From: Moniliophthora roreri
Taxonomy: Eukaryota; Basidiomycota; Agaricomycetes; Agaricales; Marasmiaceae
Direction of reading: 5' to 3'
DNA length: 64,000 bases
NCBI GenBank assembly: GCA_001466705.2
Contig: LATX02000024.1
Coordinates: forward strand, 434,001 to 498,000
Numbering within the stretch: position 1 is the stretch's first letter; each line of letters opens with the position of its first letter. The notes below the pieces were generated by a model. It saw nothing but the letters and a program-made list of their open reading frames with translations, was not told the DNA's origin and made no database searches. The translations under genes were made by a program, and so were the position numbers. Below, one piece after another: positions 35,358 through 47,645 of this stretch.

Positions 35358-36834
35358 ACCTAATGTAGGATGCCAAATTTTTAAATATTTAACGTCGTTG
35401 ACGTCTCGGGCATTTAAACATTCTGAAAAACATACGCATACAATAGTGTTTAAATATCATTTAAATATGGAACATTTAAATAAGTACAATGGGCATATAG
35501 CACCATTTAAACAACATTCAAAAACCTCCCGGGACACCTCAACGGCACCCCTGCTATCAACAATGGAGTTTCTGGAGCATCATGTAACTGTGAAGGGAGT
35601 GGTGGAGGTGAGTATTTAAAAGCGCATAGATTTCCGACGAGCGAAAGAGACCCGCTAGTCACAGTGTGATGGGCACGGGCTGTCAGGGGGTTGCCAAGTC
35701 GAGCCGCTTGGTGAAATGCGGAGAGCTGAGCCGTGACGGACGCAGGAGACGAACCAGCTGACAGACAGGAGAAAACGACGCGGATATTGGGAACGACGAG
35801 GGCGGAATCTGGGACTGGGCGGAAAACTGGTGGAAAATGAGAGGAGAGAGGATAGCGGGTCGAAAACGAGGACTCGGGAGACCATGTATGTCTTGAGCAG
35901 ACCACGTCCGTAAGGTGAAATCAAGCGTATGACGATGCATGCCAGGTGACTAGTCAGCTGAGAAAAACACAGCAACTGACATATGTACTCACCATTCCTC
36001 TCGCAACACGAAAGCACTTCGGCCTCTGACACGCATTATCCACATCTTACACAACCCAGTGTCTAGCCAAATAAACACAGAGAGCTGTTGGGACATCTTG
36101 AATATAAAGGATATCTTGTTGAGTCTCGGAAGGAAGGCGGGAGCATTGACGGTAGGTCGACGGTGAAGCGGGCATGACGGGAGAAGACAAGAGGAATCAA
36201 CAGAGTCAGCGTGAGAACCACGTGCAAACGCGCCGGGCACGTGTGACACTCGTCCCCGCAGTCAACCATACTGTACCTCGGTCCTTGCCAGCTTTCTTTC
36301 CTTCCCCTTCCTTCCCCGCCCGGCGTCGTCCCCCACTTTATCCCATGACTTCTACGACACCTCTCCTCAGCCGTTCCCTCTTCCTGCCTTCAGTCAGGTC
36401 CTTGGTGGTTTACATGTGGCAGCAAGAGACGAGCCTCGATGATAGGGATTTGTAGAGGGTGCTCAGGCATAGGACATAGGTATGTTATCGCGATGTCTGA
36501 CGTGCCCTTGGATCTAATTGAACCACAATGACTTTAGAATTGTTAGATTGACCTTACCAGAAGTACCCAATTACCCCCGGACAGCAGCTGGACACTCCTA
36601 CTCTGTAAATGTGCTCTGTACTCTACATATACATGTATAGTAACATGTATAGTACCTACTATGTATTAGATACCACATTCAACCATGTAGTAGTCCTTTG
36701 CTTACCAAATTTTATACTTAAAAGAATTTAATTAGTATTTAAACGCCGTTGTATGTATCTGGTTTCCCCAGTGTTTAAATGCCCGAGACGTCAACGACGT
36801 TAAATATTTAAAAATTTGGCATCCTACATTAGGT
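35358..36834. mobile_element. TIR element, copy 3 (full length, 1.48 kb)
   Basis: Perfect TIRs from ACCTAATGTAGGATGCC at 35358 to its complement ending at 36834; the arm is about 65 bp and contains the GACGTCTCGGGCATTTAAA segment. No transposase is encoded. Internal sequence matches copy 1 in inverse orientation and both halves of copy 2. The left end sits in an IDO fragment; the right flank is not IDO sequence, so the flanks do not form a simple target site (a scaffold join may be involved). Confidence 0.8.
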
Positions 36835-36953
36835 ATTTGGCCTCTCAAGAGGTGGGATCGGCACGTATCATGCAACATAACGTTCCAGTATGGTATATGT
36901 TCACAATGATATTGCCCACTATATGAACAGACGCGTGTTACTCTAAGAGCAAN

Positions 36954-38030
36954 TGTCAGCATTCTGCAATCGTGAAGTAGTCCTGTACATGCTTACCGCA
37001 AGTAGCCCCCCGAACGCTAATAACATCTGATTAGTACTGAATTGAAGAAGAATGGGAAAAGTACAGTACCCCCAGATACTGTTGCGGCTGAGAAAAAGAC
37101 AGCGGCACGAATACCAAACTCGGACCGCTTGTACCAACTGACATGCAGATTTCGTTAGGAACAGGTGATTGATGATCAAGTATTGTGGTATACTGACCAC
37201 GACAGATAATAGATCACGCCTGGGAACAGGCCGGCTTCGAATGTTCCCAAAAAGAATCGCATGGCTAACGGCAAAAAATAGAGCCGTTAAGTTCTGCATG
37301 CTTTAGGGATGGGTCTTGATGGAGTCACTTACTGACGAGACCCCCATAATTATGAACAAGACCTTGGACTGTCTGCAAAGAGCATGTAAGCGAGATTGGT
37401 TAAAGGGTGAACGGTGCCCGAAAACATACCATCATAACGCCCCAGAATAACATCAGTCCCGAGAGCCATATTGACGGCCGTAAGCGTTTGAGAAAGATGT
37501 TTGATGGAACCTGGCAGATGATATAAATGAAGTACAGCGTGCAATGTCAGGGATATGCACTTCAAAAGCGGTGTAGCTCATTTCCAGAGTCAGAAAGAGC
37601 AATGCACACAGAGATAGGGAAGGGAACTTACCTGAAGAAGAACACTGTCAACGATATGAGATACTGATTGTCGTTGAGCCCAAGGTCTTCTTCCAGGTGG
37701 TACAGCTGTTTAGGATTATTTGCATGTGCTTTGAGCACCCATGAGAGTATGTGACGGACCTTAGCACTTGATACGATGGTCAGTAACAGATATAGACGTG
37801 CTAGATGAAGAAGCCCACTTTCCGATACTCGTTCGATCCAAGAAACTCAGAAGGTATAAGAAAGACAGCCATGGGATAAGGGCAAAGTCTATCTTGCGTA
37901 TGAGTTTGCGCTCGTCTACGCCACTAATATCGACATGAGCATTATAGAGTGGTGTCTCGTGTGGTACTTGTAGTGGTATAGCTGCTTTGTCGGAGCTGGA
38001 GTGGGAGATGATGGGCTTCTCTGAATCCAT
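36954..38030 (-). pseudogene. 5' part of a duplicate MFS transporter, truncated at a gap
   Basis: Identical to exons 1-9 of the transporter at 26237-28881 including the 7-nt micro-exon. It stops within intron 9 at the N at 36953, so the loss of the 3' half is due to the scaffold join. The true locus may be complete, or this may be the same locus assembled twice. Confidence 0.8.
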
Positions 38031-39728
38031 GGTGGTTCTGAAAGAAAGCGGGAAGAAAGGGTAAGCTGAGCGTTCGGTCACTCGACAACTTTGAGTTGAA
38101 AAATTAATCGAATAAGCCTGCCGTAACCCGTTGCGCATGCCCCATGTTCCTTACCCCACGTGTGAACTTAGGGCTGCACGCTGGATCTGGCTAACGCAAT
38201 GCCAAAGACACGGTGCTGGTTGCTGATGAGTCTATGCTACGTACACGGCGAAAGGCTATCGGAACTACGGTCATGTGACTACTATAATGCCGTCCGGTGC
38301 CCCGGATCCCCTACCACAACGCTGTGCCTGTATAGACGGTTGCAACGACAATGGTTGTACGGTCGTCGTAACCGTACCGTCAAGGGAAATTTTGCCCCTG
38401 TAATGATTGCCATCTATTCTGAGCTTATTTGAAGCTGTGCGGTTCCACGGCCGTTTCCGAACACAAACGCCGTCGCGCAATCATGCCCAACGAGAAACGT
38501 GATTACCTAGGCTGACATTTTTGACGTGTATTGTCGTTTCCCGACGATGCTACCAATTTTGACTGATTCAGGCTTGTTACATAGGAACAAAAACTGAAGC
38601 TAGTACTGAAGTCCAGTCAAAGTCTTGATATCGTCATCCAAACGGTGGGTCCGTGCGAGCTGAGTTTAAATTTACCTCACAAATACCGGATCTCTGACTT
38701 TTGAGTTCCTTTCCGTACCCGCAACCTACAACCCACACCCTCTGGCCCCACATTCCTTCGGCCTCCCATGATAGAAGTGGACGCGTCAAGTTGGATAGTT
38801 AATCAAGGGTTTGAGGTGAGTTCTATACGTCCTGCATGGTTTTTTTTTATTTTTTTCAAATTAATCGTGTTGTCTTATCAGTTTCTGTACTCGGGACCTT
38901 ACGATGCTCACCGGTATGCGTCTCAACTGATTGTCGCGCCACGAACTTAGATCCATCTTATAGTCTCCTACGAAATGATACTCGAATCGGACCGGAAGAC
39001 ACGTTCTGCTCGGTAAGTACTCCTTAGCCCTGTGGCTACAGATGCTGATGTCAAATCTACATAGATGGTTCTTCGTTGCCGGGATGAGGTCTGAAGTATG
39101 CGGTGGTTCATGCAGAATATCTTATAATGGTACTAGCTAGTGCTCTCTGTAGTAAACAGTCGGTCAATCAATGTCAATTGCAGCCATTTTATCTGATGTG
39201 GTTCGACGATAATTGACGAAAATCAGCAACATATGATCACGCCGCTTGAAATATCAACTGGCGCCAGTAGGCGTCGATAGACGTCAATATATTCTCACTT
39301 ACTGGCGTTCATCGACGTCTATTGGTGTTCTTCGATATTCTGGGGGAACGTCGATAGTAATCAGCTGGGGTCAGCGTACGTCACCGGATTTCTGACTGGG
39401 GGTCATCTCCCGCCTCTGATATCGAAGCAGGTCATCTGTCTGACCGGTAGAAAATACGTGGGATTCGAAGGGTTTGTAATGACAAAGACAGTGATGACCG
39501 TTATCATTATTACCTGTTGATGGTTGTCACAGTACTTGGCATCTCAGAAAGTGAGAGGATCCTGATGATGTTGCTGATTGATCCCACCACGTTATCACCC
39601 CTAGAAAACTATTCATTCAATCTGACTCGTTGAATCTCATGACAGTGACATTTAAAATACTGTCGCTCCCTATATTCCCCATGACCCATTCTTGCCTTTC
39701 TCCCACCACCATCTCACTCAGCGCTATA
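38031..39728. repeat. duplicate of the MFS-R1 divergent spacer
   Basis: Same content as 28882-30579 at offset +9149, including the GTAC repeat remnant near 38290-38390 and the CGTCGATAG inverted words near 39265-39325. Confidence 0.8.
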
Positions 39729-41768
39729 ATGAGCTTCGTGAACTCATCACACACCATCATCACAGGTGAAAATACCTTGAACCACTTTCAGGGGAACGAA
39801 GTCAACAGCACGATCAATGCAGATACGGTCTATTTCAACACTAGCCAGGCAGTGACGAAGCGTACCGAGTGTGACCAGGTAAGTGTGACGGCTATTCCGA
39901 GCATCTTTCGCTGGACTGACAGACTGTTTTGCAGTTCCGAGAGGTGATACGTGGAGACATGATCAAGGTGAAGGAGTTACACTCTGAGGAGTTTTCAGAG
40001 TGGGATTGGGAATGGCGAAATGGAGAATTAGTCGGTCGATGCAAGTCATCAGCTCAGAGAACAATCTACACTGTCAAAATAGTTGATCGGCAATCCAAGT
40101 TTACTGCTATGGTCTATGAAGGCAAAGATGCACAAGATTTTTGGGAGAAGGATTTTCAACTGTTCTCGCATACCCAGTAGGCTTTCATCTATCACTCAGG
40201 AGCTTTATATCTGACAGGTGGCCAGCAATCCGCAACTATTTGGTATTAACCAGTCAGCAATCCCAGCGCTGATCTTTCATCATGGTACGGAACATCTTGA
40301 GCTTTCTATTGACGGCACGTCCTGATGGTACCCATAGAACTCATCCCCTGTGCACATTTTTACACAGGATCCCTCTGGATGAATGTCTACATTCAACATC
40401 TGAGGGTCAGTCTGAATCTCTGCTCCTGTCCTCAATTTGTTAAGCTAATGCCATTTGGCTCTTCCAGCAGAACATGGGATGCATAGATGAAATGTTATGG
40501 ATGAACACCACTACTGGTGTGCTTTTCTGTGGGCCTGATGGCCCTAGCACCCAATTTCCTTATCTTGTTGCAAACAAGTCAATTGTCGTTCCACACACTA
40601 TCGACATGTTGAAGGATGACACTTCCTTCAGGTTCTTTAGCAAATTCGGGCGGGGTGTGGATTATAGTGTATTGGAATGTGCATTACTTAGCTCAAAGCC
40701 TACCTTTCTTGACAATCTGTCTCCACAAATGGCAGAAGACCACCAATCTAAGGATGCTGATCATCCTGACTGGAGTCCAGCAATGCCCCAATGTCTTCGT
40801 AGTCTTTGGCGGAATCCACCTGCTCACATCCCAATGGACATCATAGGTGGACTTCGGTTTGACACTATCTACTCACCATCATTGGAGGCTGTTGCAAGGA
40901 GGCCACAAGATGCTTGTTTGTTATGGAAATGGTGGGATATAGATGGTTTAGTGGATAGAACAGAGCTAGATGGGGGTTTGGTACGGTGAGTGATATTGTG
41001 GTTCCTATGTTTGATTTAGGCCTCAAGGATCTGCAGCTTCAAGTTAGATCTGGCTCAAAGGAAGGGTGTTTGTCTTGGGGCTGCATATCATTGGTTGAGG
41101 TCCCGTGAGGAATGGTTATTGCGGTCCTCATGGGTTTTTGATACTCTTGACATTACAGAGGGAAAGGAGAACTTCTGTATGTCCCTTCACTGTTTAATAT
41201 GTTACACAAACTGATATTTTCTTCCACTAGTTGCTGTTCGCATGCCTGAACTGACTTTACAATCCACTCAACGCCCCCGAACCTTCCCCACCCACCATAA
41301 TGCTAGACACCCCATTGAAGATTCACCGCTAAAACCTATTTACCTCTTTGTTCATCCCCTCCCCATGACACTATCCGGACTCATATCCTGGATGGAAGAA
41401 CCTTCTTACTCCTGGTCTTTGGACAAGACTGGTCAATCTCAGCTATCAGAGGAGGAATGTGAGCAGTGGGACCTTCCAGTACTTGTGCTTGACACAGAAT
41501 ATCCCAGTCAAGTTCAGCTGTACTCATGGCCAACCCACATCTATGATGCCCTCCAAGACTGGCAGAAGGCCCGGGGCTTTGACCCCACCACCCCTGATTG
41601 GGCGTGCAGTATGGGTTATCCAGAGCATGAGATCATCGGTGCTGAGGATGGTTTTGTGCACATTGAAGGTGTGTCGCCCTTACAGTATATCTTTCTCTTC
41701 CTCAGACTAAAAATGTCATTTTAGAGGTGCTGGCTGAAGACTTGGACTGGGAGGTTCTGGATCCGTGA
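39729..41768 (+). CDS. R1 family protein, copy b (intact)
   Basis: Eight exons (39729-39878, 39935-40176, 40226-40284, 40338-40405, 40468-40985, 41037-41176, 41231-41668, 41725-41768) encode 552 residues without a lesion. I know similar hypothetical proteins from agarics; no function is established. Landmarks: an N-terminus rich in Asn, Gly and Thr (ENTLNHFQGNEVNSTINAD), then FREVIRGDMIKVKEL, WEWRNGELVGR, FGINQSAIPALIFHH, LWMNTTTGVLFCGPDGP, DDTSFRFFSKFG, PMDIIGGLRFDTIYSPSLEAVA, and near the C-terminus SLDKTGQSQLSEEECEQW. No signal peptide, membrane segment or catalytic motif is seen. The N-terminal motif resembles leaders found on agaric NLR-like and other signalling proteins (inference). Neighbours are a divergent transporter and a broken dioxygenase. 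Confidence 0.82.
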
Positions 41769-42232
41769 TGTATGATTAGGGTGACAGACTGACAATTTGA
41801 GTTGTTCAGGCGGGGGAAAGGGTTTTGCGGTAGGGCTCAAGTGTACGAGTTCAGAGTTGAGCTCAAGGTATGAACGGTTGAGAGCAGCGTAGTAGTCAGA
41901 AAAGGATGTCCGTAGGATGTCAAAATGAAGATATTAGTGGCGCACCTATGCTAGATTGTCCTTCTATGCTGAGATCTGCTCTACCTGTTGAAGATAATAG
42001 AGGTCCACCGAGAAAAGACGAAATCGGAAATGGAGGTCCGGTTCAAGGTGTTTCATCTCCGACACGTCTCTAATGCTCACGAAGTGTTAACCTGTGGATT
42101 GAAACCGCACATGTACAAGAAAAGTCTTGCTTTTGTACAAGCTACAAGTACATAGTCGCACATCCTGTCCGTTGTAAAGAATTACGCACTACATGTAAGA
42201 CCTAGAACCAGAGTCCACTCTTCGCACTATCC
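41769..42232. other. spacer between R1b and IDO copy 1
   Basis: Shares words with 52490-52700 and 61740-61990 (for example GAAATCGGAAATGGAGGTC), so it is part of the array module. No gene. Confidence 0.5.
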
Positions 42233-43295
42233 CTAACATTGTTCAAGAATACGGTCAGTCCTAGCTGTACCTTTCACGCCCTTCTTCACGCCTCTCGCCT
42301 TCTCCACCCTCCTCGCAGGCTCAATAAACGACGTCACAACCACGGTATGAGCATTTAACGCACCTACAGTTTTATCATATGCCTCCCCCGTCGAACGGAG
42401 CTTCTCACTCCAGCCTTCATCTTGCAAATTCTCGATGCAAACAAGTTCGCATGCCTTTGACTTGGCAGTCCAATCCGGAGACGAAAAGGTACCCAGGAAT
42501 GCGTCGGGGGTTTGTATGAGAGCGCGCTTGATCCCATGAACGTCTGTGTCGACGTCTCTTCGCTTTCAAAAACTCAAGTTCCACCTTCCATAGCCAAGGT
42601 CGAATAAGGTCGTAGAAGGACTCCAGATCGCAAGCTCCTTTGATAGAAAGGAGCGTATCGCGGATGTGTGGTAAGGGTTTCGAGTCGGCTCACGAGGTCG
42701 AGAGTTTGTGTCTCTGCCGAAGAGGGAGCGATATCATGTACAAAGTGCATCGCTTCAGCACTTTCCCATTTTGCCTTTGCAATCGAGAGATGGAACGCTT
42801 ATTCGTCTGCTGATCGTGGCCCTTTGTTATATAGGAAAAAAGGTGACTCGTCAGCGTATGGTGATACAGGTAGTTGAACCGCAGCCACGGTGATTTGGAT
42901 AAGAGACGTGGTGGGATCCTCACAGGTTCTTCTGAGTCTGGGAGCGTGTGTACGTAGGAACGAAGGATCCGGAGGGGAACGAGGTGAGCTTGTAGGTGTG
43001 TTTGCTGTCGGGATCTTGAGGTACGATGAGAACAAGGAGCTAGAGAGTAGAATAAACGTTCGTCTTTGCAAGCTGGAACATGGAAGAGATTGCAGCTCAC
43101 CTCACGTACTCTCGATCCCCATCGTCCAGAACCCTGCTTCCCTTCTTCCGTGATGCCTCGTTTACCTCCCAATTATAGCTCGTTGTCTATCGCAGCGTCG
43201 AGACACAATCCCGGAAGATGTGTAAGAGGCGGGTTGGTTGGCAATAAACCATTCCAGGATTCAGTGGATTCGGCGGGTTCAGATGGCGTTGCCAT
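42233..43295 (-). pseudogene. indoleamine 2,3-dioxygenase-like pseudogene, copy 1
   Basis: The ATG at 43295 opens MATPSEPAESTESWNG, as in the other copies, but a TAA at about 43175-43173 ends the frame after ~40 codons. Downstream pieces still resemble the family in several frames: GITEEGKQGSGRW, a Tyr-Val-His-Thr-Leu-Pro segment, and a degraded C-terminus (ARRVEKARGVKKGVKGTA). The enzyme family opens the indole ring of tryptophan with heme iron, feeding the kynurenine route to NAD. This copy cannot encode it. A perfect palindrome GTGATATATATCAC lies just upstream. Confidence 0.75.
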
Positions 43296-43302
43296 TACAG
43301 TC

Positions 43303-43316
43303 GTGATATATATCAC
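43303..43316. promoter_or_regulatory. palindrome GTGATATATATCAC upstream of IDO copy 1
   Basis: A perfect 14-bp palindrome 8 bp upstream of the ATG at 43295. The same word precedes IDO copy 2; decayed versions precede copies 3 (near 56624) and 4 (near 63126). It could act as TATA element or as a dimer-binding site. Confidence 0.4.
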
Positions 43317-43884
43317 AGAGCCGAAGCTACTTTACCCCTGATGGTCTTTGTGAATCGGGGAAAAAGGACTGCGAAATGAGAGTCAGAGTTCTGTTATGTG
43401 ACTGTATGGAAGCTAGTGAGAGTGGGCCTGAGGAACGACATGGTAGCGAAGTAAGCACCGAGTCAACAGGCGCCTATTGCTGTTTCTCTGCAATTTGCAT
43501 GACGTCGGACACTTTATCGCCCACCCAAAAACAATTCACACTATCCGCCAACTATCCGCCGCGATTGAATTGGACTATCAAGTCGGAAAAAATGGAGACG
43601 GGTTATCAGGAGGCAGAAGGAGGTAGTAAGGTATTACATATCTGCTACTCGTATTCTGTAGGTCATACACAGGTTATCTGGATTGATTTGAAGCCTGCAG
43701 AGTTGGGCCCGACATGAGAATAGCTGGTGAGTCAATGTTTACTTCTTGACCATCATCGCCGTCACCATCCGCCTCATTCTTAGTGCTTGTTTCATCCATA
43801 CTGTACCTTGGTGCTCAAATGAAAAGCTCCGTCATTCATGTCTAGGTATGCTCACCCTGAAACATGCTATCCTTTTTCTCATAA
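43317..43884. other. spacer upstream of IDO copy 1
   Basis: Contains the conserved GGCGCCTATTGC block near 43470 seen upstream of every IDO copy (47929, 56898, 63399). No gene. Confidence 0.45.
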
Positions 43885-44275
43885 TTGAAGCAGGTCTCGG
43901 GAACGACATTGAAACACCTTTCTTGCTGGATCCATTTCCCATCCATGAAATTTCCGCCGGAAATCCGGGCTTACCTCAAGTGCGATCCTCACTACCAACT
44001 CATTGTTGCACTCGTACGAAATGCGTCAGCGCCGAAACCCATCCACTTTCCTTATACTGTCGAACCTGAGGATGATGCGCGCAGTGCAGATTCGGACTGA
44101 TATTCCCCAGGGTTAGAAACCATACCAGGTAGCCAGTATTCCTACGCAGTAGACAAGCTACAACAAAAAGGCAATATTCCATGGGAGGCGACCGCCAGAT
44201 AGGTCCCGCGAGATTGCTGAGCGAATGCCTCATGACACGAGAAGATTGTTGCAGCCCGTGTTGGAATATCAACCT
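43885..44275 (+). pseudogene. internally deleted relic of the F-box-like gene, copy 1
   Basis: The first ~90 bp match the 5' end of the gene at 24646 (leader and ATGAAATTTCCGCCGGAAAT, reading MKFPPEI). The sequence then jumps to the last third (YQLIVALVRNASAPKPIHFPYTVE, ETIPGSQYSYAVDKL) and runs on to a match of the LRPV end. Some 1.1 kb of the source gene, with all its central leucine-rich part, is missing. The relic at 52776 has the same internal junction. Confidence 0.75.
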
Positions 44276-45606
44276 GAGACTCGGAGCCTACTGCTCAGGG
44301 AGGTCCTGTACGCTTTGGGCCGAGAAGCAGTTTCCTGGGTTCGCACTAACGATTCGCCGAGTCGAAGCATGATCGTTGGATTTGGTTGTATACAAGTCGT
44401 ACATATCTAGCGCTGCTCCCTCAGACGTCTGGATTTTGTAATGTAGTCATCCTGATATCAGTATTCCTTCGATTTCTATCCCGCAATGGACTATGTTCGG
44501 AGAAATCCCTGAACCTAGTAACTCGGAACCACCTTGCCATGAGTCGCAACTTTCATCAGTACCACCACTACGCGTTCAAGACCCAATCGTTATACACGCA
44601 AGTAGACCGGACTACAGGCATTGGATAGCATGAAATCAATGGGGAAAGATATTGCAATGGTTACGGTGTTATGGTGAGTATTAGTCAAGTTCTCGCTGTA
44701 AGAAAATTCGATTAACGCCTAATCTTAGGTACCTTGTATAAAGGCCAGCCTGAAAATGAAGACAGCGGTCATGGTCCATGACATCTGGATTTCCAGCAAC
44801 GCTTGTATCTTTCTTGACCACTACACCCACAGAACGTCCAACGTCTCCTCGCCTTCTGTTCAGAAATTCTACATGTATCAAGGCAGAATACGAGCTTGTC
44901 CCATCCCTCTCACAACCATCCTCGCTTGAACCCATCGTGTGATCATCCAAGCTACGGAGACTAGTCCCGGAACAACAGACCAATCAGGTTTCCGCTCGAT
45001 ATCTTGGTATTGGTGACGGTGCGTTTATTGTCTTCTTCGAGTTTTTGGCCCTTACGGCACACAACAGCCAGCGTTTTTGTCCCATTTCCACCCTTCTTGC
45101 TTGCCATGAAGACGACAGGAAATACCCTGCGACTATGACTCGACCATTCCTCTACAAAGATGGGATAGGTGGTGGATCTATTGGCGGTCCGCGCTCGGCA
45201 ATTCCAACTTGATTGCAAAGATAGCTCGCTCGTTCATAAACACGCTTGTTCAAGCCCTATTTTTGCTAACATGGGTGACGTTTAGGGTTAAACCGTGCAA
45301 GCATACATGATCTCGGGAGAATAGACATGGACACAACAGCTAGTTACACGAGGTGTGTTCACATTTTTTTCCGCTTGAGTCCGAGTCTTACATATTTCCC
45401 AACTACTTAGACTCGGCTCTTGCTCTTCTGAAAATCTAGCCACGGATACTGGGAACCTTGTCGACCGCAACTCACATTATCCCAAATCGCCCAAAACAAG
45501 GCAAGGCTGGGTTTTTAGGCCGCATTAGTACATGCTACGGAATGGGATACATCCTTAATCTGAGAATAGGTCTCATACTCTGCAGCTGCCCCTCGAACAC
45601 CACTCA
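44276..45606. repeat. array block between F-box relic and chitin deacetylase relic, copy 1
   Basis: About 1.3 kb matching 53110-54411 with many small indels. A donor-intron-acceptor pattern (GTGAGTATTAGTCAAG ... CTTAG near 44672-44728) is kept in both. Frames on either side are not kept consistently, so no product is proposed. Confidence 0.6.
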
Positions 45607-46000
45607 ATGATGAAGCTCACCGCAGGATCCACTACTCTCACTGCCCGATCTTTGCACGAGGAACGTCACGCCCTGACCTTGGCTACCGTGTTCATGACGT
45701 GTAAAAAAACACCAAACACGGTTGCTTTCGCTTTTGTGAGCATATCTCTGTTCAGCACGGTTCTTCAGCTAACTCTGCTTTTCAGGATGACGTGCCCTGG
45801 ATCTACAAGTATGGCTAATCCCTCGTTCGAACCTTTCTCCAGTGACAATGACTGACATTTTGCACCCTAGCGACGAGATCGTAGCTTTCCTCGCAAACCA
45901 AAGCATCAAGGCTACCTTTTTTCTTCAGTGCGTGACCACTTGTTCCATTTGATTTGCTTCTCTATCTGACTGCGAACCATTCTAGACGGCGAGAACTGTT
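45607..46000 (+). pseudogene. chitin deacetylase relic, copy 1 (exons 1-3)
   Basis: Matches the first three exons of the gene at 6287 including both intron positions: LATVFMTCKKTPNTVAFAF, then DDVPWIYK, then DEIVAFLANQSIKATFFL. The catalytic motif TFDDGP reads AFDDVP here, so the Gly is lost. After the third exon the sequence leaves the family; the metal-binding His motif and the rest are absent. Confidence 0.75.
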
Positions 46001-46409
46001 GCTCAGAAGCGAACTCTACAAAGACTTGCCATATCAGAACCGTGTGCCTTTTGAACAAACCGACGAGGTTATAGCAAGACTTTCCAAGCTGTTTGGGAGT
46101 GATGGTATCTGTCGAGCAGGAATCATTTTGGTCCCTCGTGTAACTACACAATTCCTAGTAAGCGGCCTTATTACTGTATTTTTGGTATATACGGACCATT
46201 TGATTAGTCTCCATGATGGACAAGGGTTATGGACCGAGATGACTAGCCGCTCACGATGCCTGTTGTAATCTCGATTTTCATGTATATGTAGTCGCGTTAA
46301 AGAATGCAACGTGTATTATCGTCACTGCGTCCGACGTTTAACATGAACTGTCTCTTCACTGCAGTTCCACTATCACAAAATAGTATATTTCTCCCAGGCG
46401 CCGGCTCTA

Positions 46410-47616
46410 CTAGACCTTCGTGCTATCCCTAAAGTCCTTCAAAAACACCATCAGATCCGTCCCCCCCGTCCCTTTCATCTCCTCCTCCCTCGCCTTCTCC
46501 GCCCTCCTTGCAGGCCCAACAACAAACAACGTCACAATCACAATATGAGCATCCCTAAACTGCTTCAATGCATCCACAGCCTTCTCATACGCCTCCCCTA
46601 CCGACTCGGAGCGCAGCTTGTCACCCCATCCTCCATCCTGCAAACGTTCCAAAAACTCTCTGTGTGAACGTGACATATACGTTCGCATGCTTCTGAGAAC
46701 GACTTGGTGGTTCGATCTGAGGAGGATGAAGTACCAAGGAACACGTCGAGGGCTTGTATGAGAGGGCTTTGCGCTGCACTTGATCCCACAAGCGTAAGCG
46801 TGTCCGTCTCTTCGCCTTCAAATACCCAAGTCCCACCACCCAACCAAGGTCGAGCAAAGTTATAAAAGAATTCCGGATCGCAAGTCTTCTTGATAGAAAA
46901 GAAGCGTTTCGCGGAGTGTGTGGATGTGTGTGGTGAGGGTTTCGAGTTGGCTCGTGAGGGTTTGCATGTCCACCGAAGAGGTAACGATATCGTGTACAAC
47001 ACGCATCGCTTTCGCACCTTCCCATTCGACTTGTGCGCTTGTGAGATGAAAGGCTTGCTCATATCCTGATCCTGGGCCTTTGTTGAATAAGAACAGACAT
47101 TTTGGTGAGTTGTAGGTTGCGTCGAGGTACGAGTTGAGTATGACACCGTCGGCGTACGTTAATACAGGTGGTTGATCTGTAGGTTTGGAAATTTGGAGGA
47201 GGGGAACGCTGAGCGACAGTGGGATCCTCACGGGTTCTGAATCCGGTTGTGGTGCGAGCGTGTGTACGTAGAAATGGAGAATCCAAACAAGAACTAGGCG
47301 GGCTCGAGGGATGCGTTCGGGGTCTTGAGGTTTAGTGATAATAGGGAGCTAGATAGTAGAATAAGTGTTTGTTCGTGTCAGCTCGAGCCTGGAGAAGATG
47401 TCAGCTCACCTCGCGTACTCTCAACCTCCATCACTCAGAGGTCTGCTTTTCTTCTTCCGTGATACCCAGTCTATTTCCTAGCTGTAGTCCCTCATTCATC
47501 GCAGCTTCCAGTACCGCCTCCCATGATTCCCATTCGGATGGAAGACGTGTCATAGGTGGGTTGGTTTCCATAAAGCCATTCCAAAACTCGGTGGATTCGG
47601 CGGGTTCTGATGACAT
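46410..47616 (-). pseudogene. indoleamine 2,3-dioxygenase-like pseudogene, copy 2 (most complete)
   Basis: The ATG at 47616 opens MSSEPAESTEFWNGF; one intron runs from the GTGAGC donor near 47415 to the CTATCTAG acceptor near 47355. Family landmarks in order: RLPSEWESWEAVL, WILHFYVHTLAP, RIPLSLSVPLLQISK, QPPVLTYADGVIL, AFHLTSAQVEWEGAKAM, CDPEFFYNFARPWLGGG, SSAAQSPLIQALDVFLG, MRTYMSRSHREFL, ALKQFRDAHIVIVTLFV and KGTGGTDLMVFL. The His of FRDAHIVIV is the expected proximal heme ligand. It is broken by an in-frame TGA at 47433-47431, one extra T near 46896-46900 and a 7-nt loss near 46700 relative to copy 3. Intact homologues convert tryptophan to N-formylkynurenine. Confidence 0.82.
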
Positions 47617-47645
47617 TACTGTCACAGTAAAAGAGTCGGTCAGTT

